DNA from: Francisellaceae bacterium UBA6186
Lineage (GTDB): Bacteria; Pseudomonadota; Gammaproteobacteria; UBA6186; Azoamicaceae
Length of the DNA stretch: 55,392 bases
Assembly (NCBI GenBank): GCA_002422785.1
Contig: DITK01000014.1
Span: forward strand, 1-55,392
Reading direction: 5' to 3'
Shown here: piece by piece, positions 42,661 to 51,507 of the stretch
Numbering within the stretch: the first letter of the stretch is position 1
Layout of the letters: every line of letters starts with the position of its first letter
Position numbers and translations under genes: made by a program
The notes under the pieces: generated by a model
Seen by the model: only the letters and a program-made list of their open reading frames with translations
What the model was told of the DNA's origin: nothing
Database searches by the model: none

Positions 42661-45024
42661 ATGACATTAACTAACATATCTTATATTAAACAGCAATTAT
42701 TATGGGATCAAATAATTGCTACCTGGATAGAAAAACAAGCCAATAACAATAGTTATTTATCATTATCTATAGACAGTTGGCAGATGGCTCTTAAAGCCAG
42801 TGAGGCTTTCAACCTAATACAAACATATCAAATACCTCTACATAAAATAGAAAAATATTTTTGGCATCAAGAAGCCAAAGTTTTTTTGGAGTGGGTGCAT
42901 AGCTTTAGATTAATTTGTAAGGAATTTAATTATAATATTGATATTGCAACTAACATTCAGGATCAAGAAAATTTAACTAACACCAACAAAATTTTAAATA
43001 ATAAATCTAATTATTTTAAGATTGCATGCCAAGATTTTGTTCAGGAGATTAATTGTGCTGCAAGCTTTGTGTCTCACCAAGATATTACCGGTAATATAGG
43101 TGTTGTAATTTTGGATTTAGATCAAAATTATTCTCAAATAGATTATATTTTTAGTAATTTCTTTAATAGATCTGAATACGATATTGCATTTTCACCAAAA
43201 TTAAATAGTTATTCGTTAATTAACACTGCTATATTAATTTTACAAATTGCCAATTGTTATATCACTAATCAAAATATTAACTATGAAGATTTTAGTCGTC
43301 TATTAAGAACAAAATATATTAAAGGGGCACAATCAGAATTACATGAAAGATCTTATATGGATTATATGTTACGTAAAAAAATTGATTATCAATTTGACTG
43401 GCAATATATAAAAAATCATTTATTAAAATTATCGCAAAAAAATAACGATTCTATCAATATATTTATAGAATTATGCGAGAATATTACTCATCAACTTACT
43501 AAGCAAACAAATAATAACTATCCTTGTTCGTATTGGTTAGAATTTATTAAAAAAACATTATCAACATTTGGCTGGTGCATAGAAAATATCAATACAGAAG
43601 AACAAAATATAATAAATTGTTGGGAGGAGATCCTTAATCAATATATAGACTCAGCAAATATTATTGGTTGTCATAGTTTAGCCACATGTATAAATTTTTT
43701 AATGAAACTTATAAAATTATATAATACTAATCAAAATTTTGTTAATACCGATCATCATGGTTATCCCCATAAAAAAATAACTATCATGGATTTAAAAACT
43801 GCGATGCAAGTTAAATTTGATTATTTATGGGTTTGTGGGGTAAGTGAAATTAATTGGCCATGCGAACATCCATTTAACCCATTTATACCTATATCTTTGC
43901 AAAAGGAATTTGGTATTCCATACGGGCAGAGTGATAAACAAAATACTATAGAAATATTTAATAATTATTTGCAAACACTAATACATGCAACTAAAAATAC
44001 CCTCATTTGTAGTTATCCATTATATTTAGATGATAATTTAGTTAATCCTAGCAGACTAATTAATATTTTCCCAGAATTTATTAACACCAACTTAAATTTT
44101 GATCAACCATCTATAGCAATAAGTCCAGAGAGATATGTTGACGATAATTCACCAGTTTATGAACAAAATATATTCTCTGGTACACAGATTTTTAAATTAC
44201 AAGCAGCTTGTCCTTTTCAGGCCAATGCTAAAATTAGATTACAAGCTGATAGTTTAAACACGCCAACAACTTATTTAACTAAAGCTATTAAGGGTGAAAT
44301 TTTACATAAAGTGTTAGCCAAATTTTGGTTGAAATATAATAATTCAGTATCATTGCAATTATTATCAATTAATAACATCAAGCAAGAATTATTAAAAATA
44401 ACTAATAAGATTTTATATGATTTACAGAAATTTAAACCTACTAGTTTAAATTCAACAATATTACAATTAGAAGCTACTAGAATCACTAATTTATGTTTTG
44501 GTTTTATTGAAAAATATGATTTGCATAGATCAGATTTTTCAACTTTACATGTAGAACAGAAATTTACCGTGAAGCTTAAGGATATTTTAATTAATATTAA
44601 AATAGATAGAATAGATCAATTAGCCAATGGAGATTTATTAGTAATAGACTATAAAACTGGTAAAAACGCTTCTCTAAGCGGATTAAGTGCCAATAATTTT
44701 GATAGCCTCGACGATCCGCAACTACCAATTTATAGTTTATATTCAGCTAAAATTAAAGCACTTGTTTTGGCAGTAATACGGACGGACAAATTAGAATTAT
44801 TAGGGGTTGTAGAAAATAAATTAGCATTGTCAAATTTAGCTGATGTTAAATATTTAAATATTCCAAATTGGGAGGAACATACAGCTAATTGGTATGAAAG
44901 TTTATATAAATTAGCTATGGAATTTACCAATGGAGTCGCAATCGTCAATCCTAAATATGGGCCAGCGACTTGTCGCAATTGTGATTTAAAATATATGTGT
45001 AGGGTGTTTAGTAGCCGTGAATAA
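42661..45024 (+). CDS. AddB/RecB-type nuclease-like DNA repair protein with iron-sulfur cysteines
   Basis: The 787-residue protein resembles the AddB-like 'probable DNA repair protein' family of Gammaproteobacteria. The N-terminal two thirds look like a degenerate UvrD-like helicase without a Walker A motif. A helicase-related patch reads 'KFDYLWVCGVSEINWP'. The C-terminal PD-(D/E)XK nuclease has 'IKGEILHKVLAKFW', 'IKIDRIDQL' and 'LLVIDYKTGK'. One cysteine ('AACPFQA') and a terminal cluster 'CRNCDLKYMC' supply the four ligands of the AddB-type 4Fe-4S cluster. The helicase partner that usually follows such genes is absent; trxB on the other strand comes next. Confidence 0.82.
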   Translation: MTLTNISYIKQQLLWDQIIATWIEKQANNNSYLSLSIDSWQMALKASEAFNLIQTYQIPLHKIEKYFWHQEAKVFLEWVHSFRLICKEFNYNIDIATNIQDQENLTNTNKILNNKSNYFKIACQDFVQEINCAASFVSHQDITGNIGVVILDLDQNYSQIDYIFSNFFNRSEYDIAFSPKLNSYSLINTAILILQIANCYITNQNINYEDFSRLLRTKYIKGAQSELHERSYMDYMLRKKIDYQFDWQYIKNHLLKLSQKNNDSINIFIELCENITHQLTKQTNNNYPCSYWLEFIKKTLSTFGWCIENINTEEQNIINCWEEILNQYIDSANIIGCHSLATCINFLMKLIKLYNTNQNFVNTDHHGYPHKKITIMDLKTAMQVKFDYLWVCGVSEINWPCEHPFNPFIPISLQKEFGIPYGQSDKQNTIEIFNNYLQTLIHATKNTLICSYPLYLDDNLVNPSRLINIFPEFINTNLNFDQPSIAISPERYVDDNSPVYEQNIFSGTQIFKLQAACPFQANAKIRLQADSLNTPTTYLTKAIKGEILHKVLAKFWLKYNNSVSLQLLSINNIKQELLKITNKILYDLQKFKPTSLNSTILQLEATRITNLCFGFIEKYDLHRSDFSTLHVEQKFTVKLKDILINIKIDRIDQLANGDLLVIDYKTGKNASLSGLSANNFDSLDDPQLPIYSLYSAKIKALVLAVIRTDKLELLGVVENKLALSNLADVKYLNIPNWEEHTANWYESLYKLAMEFTNGVAIVNPKYGPATCRNCDLKYMCRVFSSRE

Positions 45025-45058
45025 ACAGCTACATTAAACTCTTTAAACACCTTATTCT

Positions 45059-46006
45059 TTAAAATAACTCAAGATATTTTTCAGCATCAAGTGCTGCCAT
45101 ACATCCAGAGGCGGCAGAGGTAATTGCTTGACGGTAAACTGGGTCGCACACATCACCTGCCGCAAACACCCCAGGTACGGAAGTTGTTGTTGCCATACCG
45201 GCAGAACCACTATTTACAACTATATACCCATTTAGCATAGATAATTGATCGTTAAAAATATTAGTATTGGGTTGATGTCCAATCGCTATAAACACTCCAG
45301 CAACTAATAATTCTTTAACTGCCGGTAGTTCGTTGATTTTAATAGCTATTTTATTGACCCCCTGATTATCTCCCAAAATCTCTTGCAGTACTGAGTTAAA
45401 ATAAACAGTAATTTTATTAGCATTAATTTTACTATTTAATCTATCCAGTAACATTTTTTCTGCTTTAAATTTATTGCTCCGATGAATTATATAAACATGA
45501 GAGGCTATATTAGATAAGTATAGTGCTTCCTCTACTGCGGTGTTACCCCCACCAATTACTGCTACTTGTTTATTCTTATAAAAAAAACCATCACATGTGG
45601 CGCAAGCGGATACTCCTTTGTTTAAAAATTTTTGTTCAGATGGTATTCCCAAATATTTGGCACTAGCTCCAGTTGCGACAATTAGAGCATCGCAAGAATA
45701 GCTATTGTTGTCGCCAATTAAGCTAAAAGGCTTAGATTTCAAGTTAACTTGTTTAATTTCATCAACAATCATGTTGCAACCAAGATGAGTCGCATGTTTT
45801 TCCATGCGTTCCATTAATTCTTGTCCTTGTAAACCAATTGCATCTCCAGGCCAATTATCTACGTCGGTAGTAGTTGTTAATTGGCCACCCCTGACCAAAC
45901 CAGTGATAATAACGGGAGATAAATTAGCTCTAGCGGCATAAATTGCTGCGGTAAAACCAGCAGGACCCGATCCTAAAATAATTAGTTTATAATGTTTTGC
46001 AGACAT
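45059..46006 (-). CDS. trxB: Thioredoxin reductase
   Basis: TrxB is the FAD enzyme that reduces thioredoxin with NADPH. The 315-residue protein has an N-terminal FAD-binding 'ILGSGPAGFTAAIYAARA', the redox-active 'CATC' in 'GVSACATCDGFFYK', an NADPH-binding 'VAVIGGGNTAVEEALYLS' and the C-terminal FAD motif 'VPGVFAAGDVCD'. All key residues are present. It is divergent from ftsK, the common gammaproteobacterial arrangement. Confidence 0.98.
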   Translation of the reverse strand: MSAKHYKLIILGSGPAGFTAAIYAARANLSPVIITGLVRGGQLTTTTDVDNWPGDAIGLQGQELMERMEKHATHLGCNMIVDEIKQVNLKSKPFSLIGDNNSYSCDALIVATGASAKYLGIPSEQKFLNKGVSACATCDGFFYKNKQVAVIGGGNTAVEEALYLSNIASHVYIIHRSNKFKAEKMLLDRLNSKINANKITVYFNSVLQEILGDNQGVNKIAIKINELPAVKELLVAGVFIAIGHQPNTNIFNDQLSMLNGYIVVNSGSAGMATTTSVPGVFAAGDVCDPVYRQAITSAASGCMAALDAEKYLELF

Positions 46007-46102
46007 AAGATTCCTAAAAGCTAAAATAATAGATCTATATTAAAATAAATTGTATATTAGGGTTGTTTCGAAAAAAATAAAAATATTTTAAAATACAATA
46101 TA

Positions 46103-48541
46103 ATGAGTAATAAAACCAACCGATTAAATAAGAAATTTATAGCAGGAAATCGCAAAAAAGATAGTAGTTCTAAGACTATCAGCAATATAGTTATTTTTGA
46201 TCACCTAAAAGAAGGTAGTTTAATAATCTTATTAGCGATTTCAATATTTTTTTTAATTGCATTTTTTAGTTATCATCCATTTGATCCTGGTTGGTCTAGA
46301 ACTGCTCAGCATGTTAGGATCTCTAATATGGCAGGAAATATTGGAGCTTGGTGTGCTGATTTATTTTTATATTTTTTTGGAATCTTAGCATATTTTTTTC
46401 CAGCCATGATTTGTTATAGCTGTATTATTATGTTGTTAAATAAAAAATTTATTAATACTCCTATATTCTGGGTGATTAGATTTTTTGGATTTACTATCAG
46501 CATATTATCAGCTGCGGCTGTAGTTAGTTTATTTCATCGCCATAAAATGATTATGATTAGTTTAATTATGCCAGTTTCTCCTGGTGGTGTATTAGGTGAC
46601 TCATTAAGTGATTATTTTTTTAAACACGCTAATTTTTTAGGGGCAATAATAATTTTAATTCCATTAATGTTAGCAGGAATTACTGCTATGACCGGCGTTT
46701 CTTGGCTACGTTTAATCACAATTTTATACTTACTAATAAACAAAATATTAATATTAATCGCTAAAAATATTTTTTATATACTTGCCACTACTAAACATGC
46801 TGCTGAAATTTTAATATTAAAAATTTTAGCCACCAACAAAAAACATGGAGCAATTATTAAAGAATCTAAAGTTAAAGATATCGTCCCAAATAAAGATATC
46901 GTCCCAAATAAAGAAACTGTGTTACCGTCAGCTAATCTAATTGTAGCTAAATCAACTAACTTTATAGATACTCAGCAAGAAGCTGCTAGAAATTTTGTTA
47001 AACAAATGAAAAACAAACCGGCTATTATTAGTAAAAATATTAATAAGAATTCTAATATACCGTCTATTGATTTATTAGAAAAATCAAGTAGCGATGATCT
47101 TACGAGTCATGCAGAAAGTTTACCAGACGCAGTTAATATTCAGTCAAAATTAGCTGATTTTGCTATAGCTGTACAAATTACCGATATTTTCCCAGGGCCG
47201 GTAATTACTAGAATAGAGATGCAATTAGCTCCTGGTACTAAAGCTAATAAAATTACTACTTTATCTAAAGATTTAGCCAGATCCCTTTCAGTGCCATCGG
47301 TACGAGTTGTCGAGGTTATTCCAGGTAAGTCCGTTGTTGGTTTAGAAATTCCTAATAAAAAACGTGCTTTAGTACGACTTAAAGAAATATTAGCATCGGA
47401 ACAATATATTATGTCGGCTTCTCCTCTTACTTTGGCGTTAGGCAAAGATATATCTGGTATACCAGTAGTAACTGATTTATCTAGAATGCCCCATCTACTA
47501 GTAGCAGGAACTACCGGTTCTGGAAAATCAGTTGGCGTTAATGTGATGTTGCTAAGTATTTTATTTAAAGCCACCCCAGAAGATGTAAGATTAATCTTAA
47601 TTGATCCGAAAATGTTAGAGCTTTCTATTTATGAAGGTATCCCACATTTATTAACCCCGGTGGTGACTGACATGAAAGATGCAGCCAATGCACTTAATTG
47701 GTGTGTTTTTGAAATGGAGCGTAGATATAAGCTTATGTCTAATATTGGCGTGAGAAATTTACTAAGTTTTAACCATAAAGTACAAGCCGCTAGCAGTACT
47801 CGTAACCCCATAACTCATCCGTTTTATAATTCTGCTATACCAGAGGATACTAACAATAAAAAATACTTAGAAAAATTACCATATATAGTGGTTATTATAG
47901 ATGAGTTTGCTGACATGATGATGGTGGTAGGAAAAAAAGTTGAAGAACAAATTTCACGTATTGCCCAAAAAGCTAGAGCTGCCGGGATCCATATGATTCT
48001 TGCAACCCAACGTCCATCAGTGGATGTTATAACTGGGTTAATCAAGGCTAATATTCCAACCAGGATTGCTTTTCAAGTATCGTCTCGCATCGATTCTAGG
48101 ACTATATTAGATCAACAAGGGGCAGAACAATTGCTCGGTAACGGAGATTTATTATATTTGCCACCAGGTAGTGGTATCCCAGTTAGAATTCACGGGGCAT
48201 TCGTTAGTGACGAAGAAGTCCATAAAGTTGTAACTTCATTAAAAGATTCAGCTAAAGGTAGCGAGTCAGATAATTTCATAATTAATTTAACTAAAATGCA
48301 AGATTTGTCAGAAAATAGTCTTAGCATAGAAAATACTAACGACTTAGATCCATTATATGACGAAGCAGTGGCAATAGTTACGAGCTCCAGAAAAGCCTCT
48401 ATTTCTTATTTACAACGTCGTTTAAAAATAGGATTTAATCGAGCAGCTAGATTGATAGAAGATATGGAAAATCAAAATGTAGTTTCTACTCAAAATAATG
48501 GAATTAGAGAGGTGTTAGCACCACCGCCGGTTAGTAATTAA
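46103..48541 (+). CDS. ftsK: DNA translocase FtsK
   Basis: FtsK anchors at the division septum and pumps DNA to resolve chromosome dimers. The 812 residues show an N-terminal region with four or five membrane helices (~30-220) and a short variable linker. The motor has 'GTTGSGKSVGVN' (Walker A) and 'YIVVIIDEFADMMMV' (Walker B) with 'HMILATQRPSVDVITGLIK'. The C-terminal gamma winged helix ('SYLQRRLKIGFNRAARLIED') reads KOPS sequences. The linker has a perfect 18-bp tandem duplication (VPNKDI twice). Length is at the short end for the family. Confidence 0.97.
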   Translation: MSNKTNRLNKKFIAGNRKKDSSSKTISNIVIFDHLKEGSLIILLAISIFFLIAFFSYHPFDPGWSRTAQHVRISNMAGNIGAWCADLFLYFFGILAYFFPAMICYSCIIMLLNKKFINTPIFWVIRFFGFTISILSAAAVVSLFHRHKMIMISLIMPVSPGGVLGDSLSDYFFKHANFLGAIIILIPLMLAGITAMTGVSWLRLITILYLLINKILILIAKNIFYILATTKHAAEILILKILATNKKHGAIIKESKVKDIVPNKDIVPNKETVLPSANLIVAKSTNFIDTQQEAARNFVKQMKNKPAIISKNINKNSNIPSIDLLEKSSSDDLTSHAESLPDAVNIQSKLADFAIAVQITDIFPGPVITRIEMQLAPGTKANKITTLSKDLARSLSVPSVRVVEVIPGKSVVGLEIPNKKRALVRLKEILASEQYIMSASPLTLALGKDISGIPVVTDLSRMPHLLVAGTTGSGKSVGVNVMLLSILFKATPEDVRLILIDPKMLELSIYEGIPHLLTPVVTDMKDAANALNWCVFEMERRYKLMSNIGVRNLLSFNHKVQAASSTRNPITHPFYNSAIPEDTNNKKYLEKLPYIVVIIDEFADMMMVVGKKVEEQISRIAQKARAAGIHMILATQRPSVDVITGLIKANIPTRIAFQVSSRIDSRTILDQQGAEQLLGNGDLLYLPPGSGIPVRIHGAFVSDEEVHKVVTSLKDSAKGSESDNFIINLTKMQDLSENSLSIENTNDLDPLYDEAVAIVTSSRKASISYLQRRLKIGFNRAARLIEDMENQNVVSTQNNGIREVLAPPPVSN
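46874..46909 (+). repeat. 18-bp tandem duplication in the ftsK linker
   Basis: Two perfect copies of aaagatatcgtcccaaat (46874-46891 and 46892-46909) add six residues in frame. A partial third unit (aaagaaact) follows. Confidence 0.85.
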
Positions 48542-48583
48542 CAAATAATTAATTTTATAACATGTTGTTATACGGAGAAAACA

Positions 48584-49219
48584 GTGAAAAAATATTTAAT
48601 ATGGTTAATATTGTTACCTAATGCCATACTAGCCAATAATGCTTTAACTGATACTGCTGTCATTAAATTAGCTGAACTATTAAATAATATTACTGTAATT
48701 AATGCCAATTTTAATCAAACTGTTACTAATAAATCCGGCTATATTTTGCAAGAGCAAGCTGGAACGGTACAACTTGCGAAACCAAATTTATTAAATTGGC
48801 AAGTTTTAACACCGGATCATATGCTGATTGTGACCGACGGTAATAAAATTTGGAACTATGATATGGATTTAGAACAAGTAACAGTTAAAGATTTTTCATC
48901 AGAAATAAATAATACTAAAATTGCAAGTTTATTGTTCGGTGATGCCAATAAACTGTTATCTAATTTTGACGTTACCTATGCCAACAAATGTGATGCATAT
49001 GTTTGTTTTCACTTAAATAGCAATAAAAATACTAATGAAGACGATGCGTTTGTTAAAGCTGATCTAGGGTTTAATAAAAATAAACAATTAGTTATGTTTA
49101 GGTTATATGATCAATTAGATCAAGAAACGGTTTTTAATTTCACTAAGTATAAAAACAAAATAGATCCTAAGGTTTTTAAGTTTATAACACCAGAAGGTGT
49201 AGATGTAATCACAGATTAA
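48584..49219 (+). CDS. lolA: Outer-membrane lipoprotein carrier protein LolA
   Basis: LolA carries lipoproteins through the periplasm from LolCDE to LolB. The 211-residue protein has a signal peptide ('KKYLIWLILLPNAILA'). The LolA barrel regions are 'INANFNQTVTNKSGYILQEQ', 'KPNLLNWQVLTPDHMLIVTD' and 'GNKIWNYDMDLEQVTV'. The start codon is GTG, supported by cggaga 8-10 bases upstream. It lies between ftsK and serS, 14 bp before serS. The dotC, dotD and bamE products of this window are lipoproteins and so potential clients. Confidence 0.95.
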   Translation: MKKYLIWLILLPNAILANNALTDTAVIKLAELLNNITVINANFNQTVTNKSGYILQEQAGTVQLAKPNLLNWQVLTPDHMLIVTDGNKIWNYDMDLEQVTVKDFSSEINNTKIASLLFGDANKLLSNFDVTYANKCDAYVCFHLNSNKNTNEDDAFVKADLGFNKNKQLVMFRLYDQLDQETVFNFTKYKNKIDPKVFKFITPEGVDVITD

Positions 49220-49233
49220 TAAAAAGAGGCTTT

Positions 49234-50505
49234 GTGCTAGATATAAAATTTATTCGTCAAAATAAAGATTTAGTTAATAATGCTATTAAAGCTAAAAATA
49301 TTAATTTAAATTTAGAAGATCTATTGTTAATAGATAATAGTATTATTCAATGTAAAAAAATTATCCAGCAATTAGAGGAAGAAAAAAATACCAATGCTAA
49401 ACAAGTGGCCAAAATTAGCAATCCAGAAGAAAGATTATCTCTTATAGCAAACGGCCGAAATATTAGTGTTAAAATAGAAGAAATTAAGCCTAGTCTTAAA
49501 CTTATGGAAGATGAATTAAAAAATTTATTATTACTTACTCCAAATATACCTTCAATATTAGCACCTATTGGTGCCAATGAAGACGATAATATTGAAATAA
49601 AAGTTTTTGGCATTAAGCCTGCATTTAATTTTAGACCATTAGACCATGTACAAATTTTAGCAAAAAATAATTGGGCAGATCTTGAAAGAGTAGCGAAGAT
49701 TACTGGTAGTCGCAGTTATACCCTAACTAATGATATGGTGTTGCTAGAAATGGCTTTATTGCGATTTGGTCTCGAAAAAATGAAGAGTAAAGGATTTACC
49801 CTGATAACTGTTCCAGCTTTAGCTAGAGAATTTGCTTTTGTTGGCACTGGTCATTTCCCCGACGGGCACGATCAGGTCTACCATATACCTGCTGATGATC
49901 TGTATTTAACTGGAACTGCAGAAGTGGTGCTTAATGCATTACATAGCGAAGATAATTTATTAGCAGCAGATCTGCCAATTCTATATGCAGGATTCTCACC
50001 ATGCTTTAGAAGAGAAGCAGGTAGTGCGGGACGTGATACCAAAGGTTTAATTAGAGTACATCAATTTTATAAAGTAGAGCAATTTGTTATTTGTAAAAAT
50101 GATATAAACGAGGCAGTGCATTGGCATCAAGAACTACTGCACTCTGCAGAAGAGATAATGCAAGACTTGGAATTGCCATACCGAGTGGTCGATGTTTGCA
50201 CTGGAGACATGGGGGCTGGTAAAATCAGGCAATACGATATAGAGGCTTGGGTTCCTAGTGAAAATAAATACCGAGAAACTCATAGTTGCTCCTCGTTACA
50301 TGAATGGCAAGCTAGAAGAACCAATCTTCGTTATCGAGATGCGGACAGTAAGATGAAATATTGCTACACTTTAAATAATACTGCCATCGCTACTCCAAGA
50401 ATTATGGTGCCATTTTTAGAAAATCATCAAAATTTCGATGGTACTATAAATATACCAATTAAATTACAACCATATCTTGGTGGTATAAGTAAATTGGGAG
50501 CTTAA
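49234..50505 (+). CDS. serS: Seryl-tRNA synthetase
   Basis: This class II synthetase of 423 residues has the N-terminal antiparallel coiled-coil arm that grips the tRNA-Ser variable arm (residues ~27-100). The motif 2 region is 'GFSPCFRREAGSAGRDTKGL', with 'TGTAEVVLNALH' before it, and motif 3 is near 'LNNTAIATPRIMVPFLEN'. The start codon is GTG with aaagagg upstream. The lolA-serS order is typical of Gammaproteobacteria, here without the rarA gene often found between them. Confidence 0.98.
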   Translation: MLDIKFIRQNKDLVNNAIKAKNINLNLEDLLLIDNSIIQCKKIIQQLEEEKNTNAKQVAKISNPEERLSLIANGRNISVKIEEIKPSLKLMEDELKNLLLLTPNIPSILAPIGANEDDNIEIKVFGIKPAFNFRPLDHVQILAKNNWADLERVAKITGSRSYTLTNDMVLLEMALLRFGLEKMKSKGFTLITVPALAREFAFVGTGHFPDGHDQVYHIPADDLYLTGTAEVVLNALHSEDNLLAADLPILYAGFSPCFRREAGSAGRDTKGLIRVHQFYKVEQFVICKNDINEAVHWHQELLHSAEEIMQDLELPYRVVDVCTGDMGAGKIRQYDIEAWVPSENKYRETHSCSSLHEWQARRTNLRYRDADSKMKYCYTLNNTAIATPRIMVPFLENHQNFDGTINIPIKLQPYLGGISKLGA

Positions 50506-50523
50506 AACAGGGGAATAAAAATT

Positions 50524-51435
50524 ATGGACGATATGGATGATCAGCAAAAATATTTACAACTACAGCAAGAAAGAGATTTAAGTTGTAAATCTTTAATTGA
50601 ATTGATAGCAACCGTTTCAGAACTAATGCGTGGGGATGTTAGCACCTACTCTAAACAAGTTGCAGATCATGCTTTGGTGATAGCAATTAGTTTAGGTCTT
50701 AAGAAACCTTTAACACATCAGATCTATTATGCAGGATTATTACATGAAATAGGGATATTTTGTGCACCGCCCAAATTACAAAAAGAGCTTGATCCAAAAA
50801 ATTTAACTCCGAGCGAAATTATATTATTAAAACAAATACCCAAAATGGGTTGTTCGTTATTAATGTCGATAGATATTTTAAAACCCGTGGCAGATCTTAT
50901 CTTACATCATCAAGAATATTTAGATGGAACTGGTTATCCCAAAGGTTTAAAAGGAGATGCTATACCTTTAGCTGCACAAATATTAGCTATTGCTGTTGAC
51001 TACCATAAAATTACTGCTGGAAGATTTTTTCAAAAATCAGTTAATCAATTTGAAGCATTTAATTATATAAAAGAGTATAGCGGTATTCTTTATAATCCAG
51101 ACATTATAGATAAATTTAGTCAAATTTTAAGTTTTGAAGATACCCCTAGAAATAAAAATGATAATTTAATTAAATCTAGCGAACTGCGACCGGGAATGAT
51201 TTTATCAAGAGCATTATTTTCGACCAACGGCCTGGAATTATTACATAAATGCTGTGTATTAACTCAGAAAGACATTAATGCTGTTCATAATATAGAAAAT
51301 ATGAATGGACGACAATTAGAAATTTTTGTAATGAATAATAAAGCTCAAGATTATAGTAATCCATTTGTGCAAGCTGATCTGGATTTAAAAGAAATAAGTA
51401 TTTTATTAGGGGATCCGGACATCAGAAATTTGTAA
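50524..51435 (+). CDS. HD-GYP domain protein with altered metal-site residues
   Basis: The 303-residue protein has an HD-GYP-type domain at residues ~30-200. HD-GYP enzymes hydrolyse cyclic di-GMP. The usual HD pair is HE here ('GLLHEIGIF'), and the HHE motif is HHQ ('LHHQEYLDGTGYP'). The GYP triplet itself is kept, with 'IPLAAQILAIAVDYHKITAG' after it. There is no receiver domain. A C-terminal ~80-residue extension ('SELRPGMILSRALF') resembles the domain seen in other HD-GYP response proteins. It lies 18 bp after serS. It may have reduced or no catalytic activity and serve as a binding protein. Confidence 0.85.
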   Translation: MDDMDDQQKYLQLQQERDLSCKSLIELIATVSELMRGDVSTYSKQVADHALVIAISLGLKKPLTHQIYYAGLLHEIGIFCAPPKLQKELDPKNLTPSEIILLKQIPKMGCSLLMSIDILKPVADLILHHQEYLDGTGYPKGLKGDAIPLAAQILAIAVDYHKITAGRFFQKSVNQFEAFNYIKEYSGILYNPDIIDKFSQILSFEDTPRNKNDNLIKSSELRPGMILSRALFSTNGLELLHKCCVLTQKDINAVHNIENMNGRQLEIFVMNNKAQDYSNPFVQADLDLKEISILLGDPDIRNL

Positions 51436-51507
51436 TTTTTATAGTATAAACTATTATTAATCCTATACATTGTGTTTACTGACATTAAATTGTCGGAGCT
51501 AATTTAA

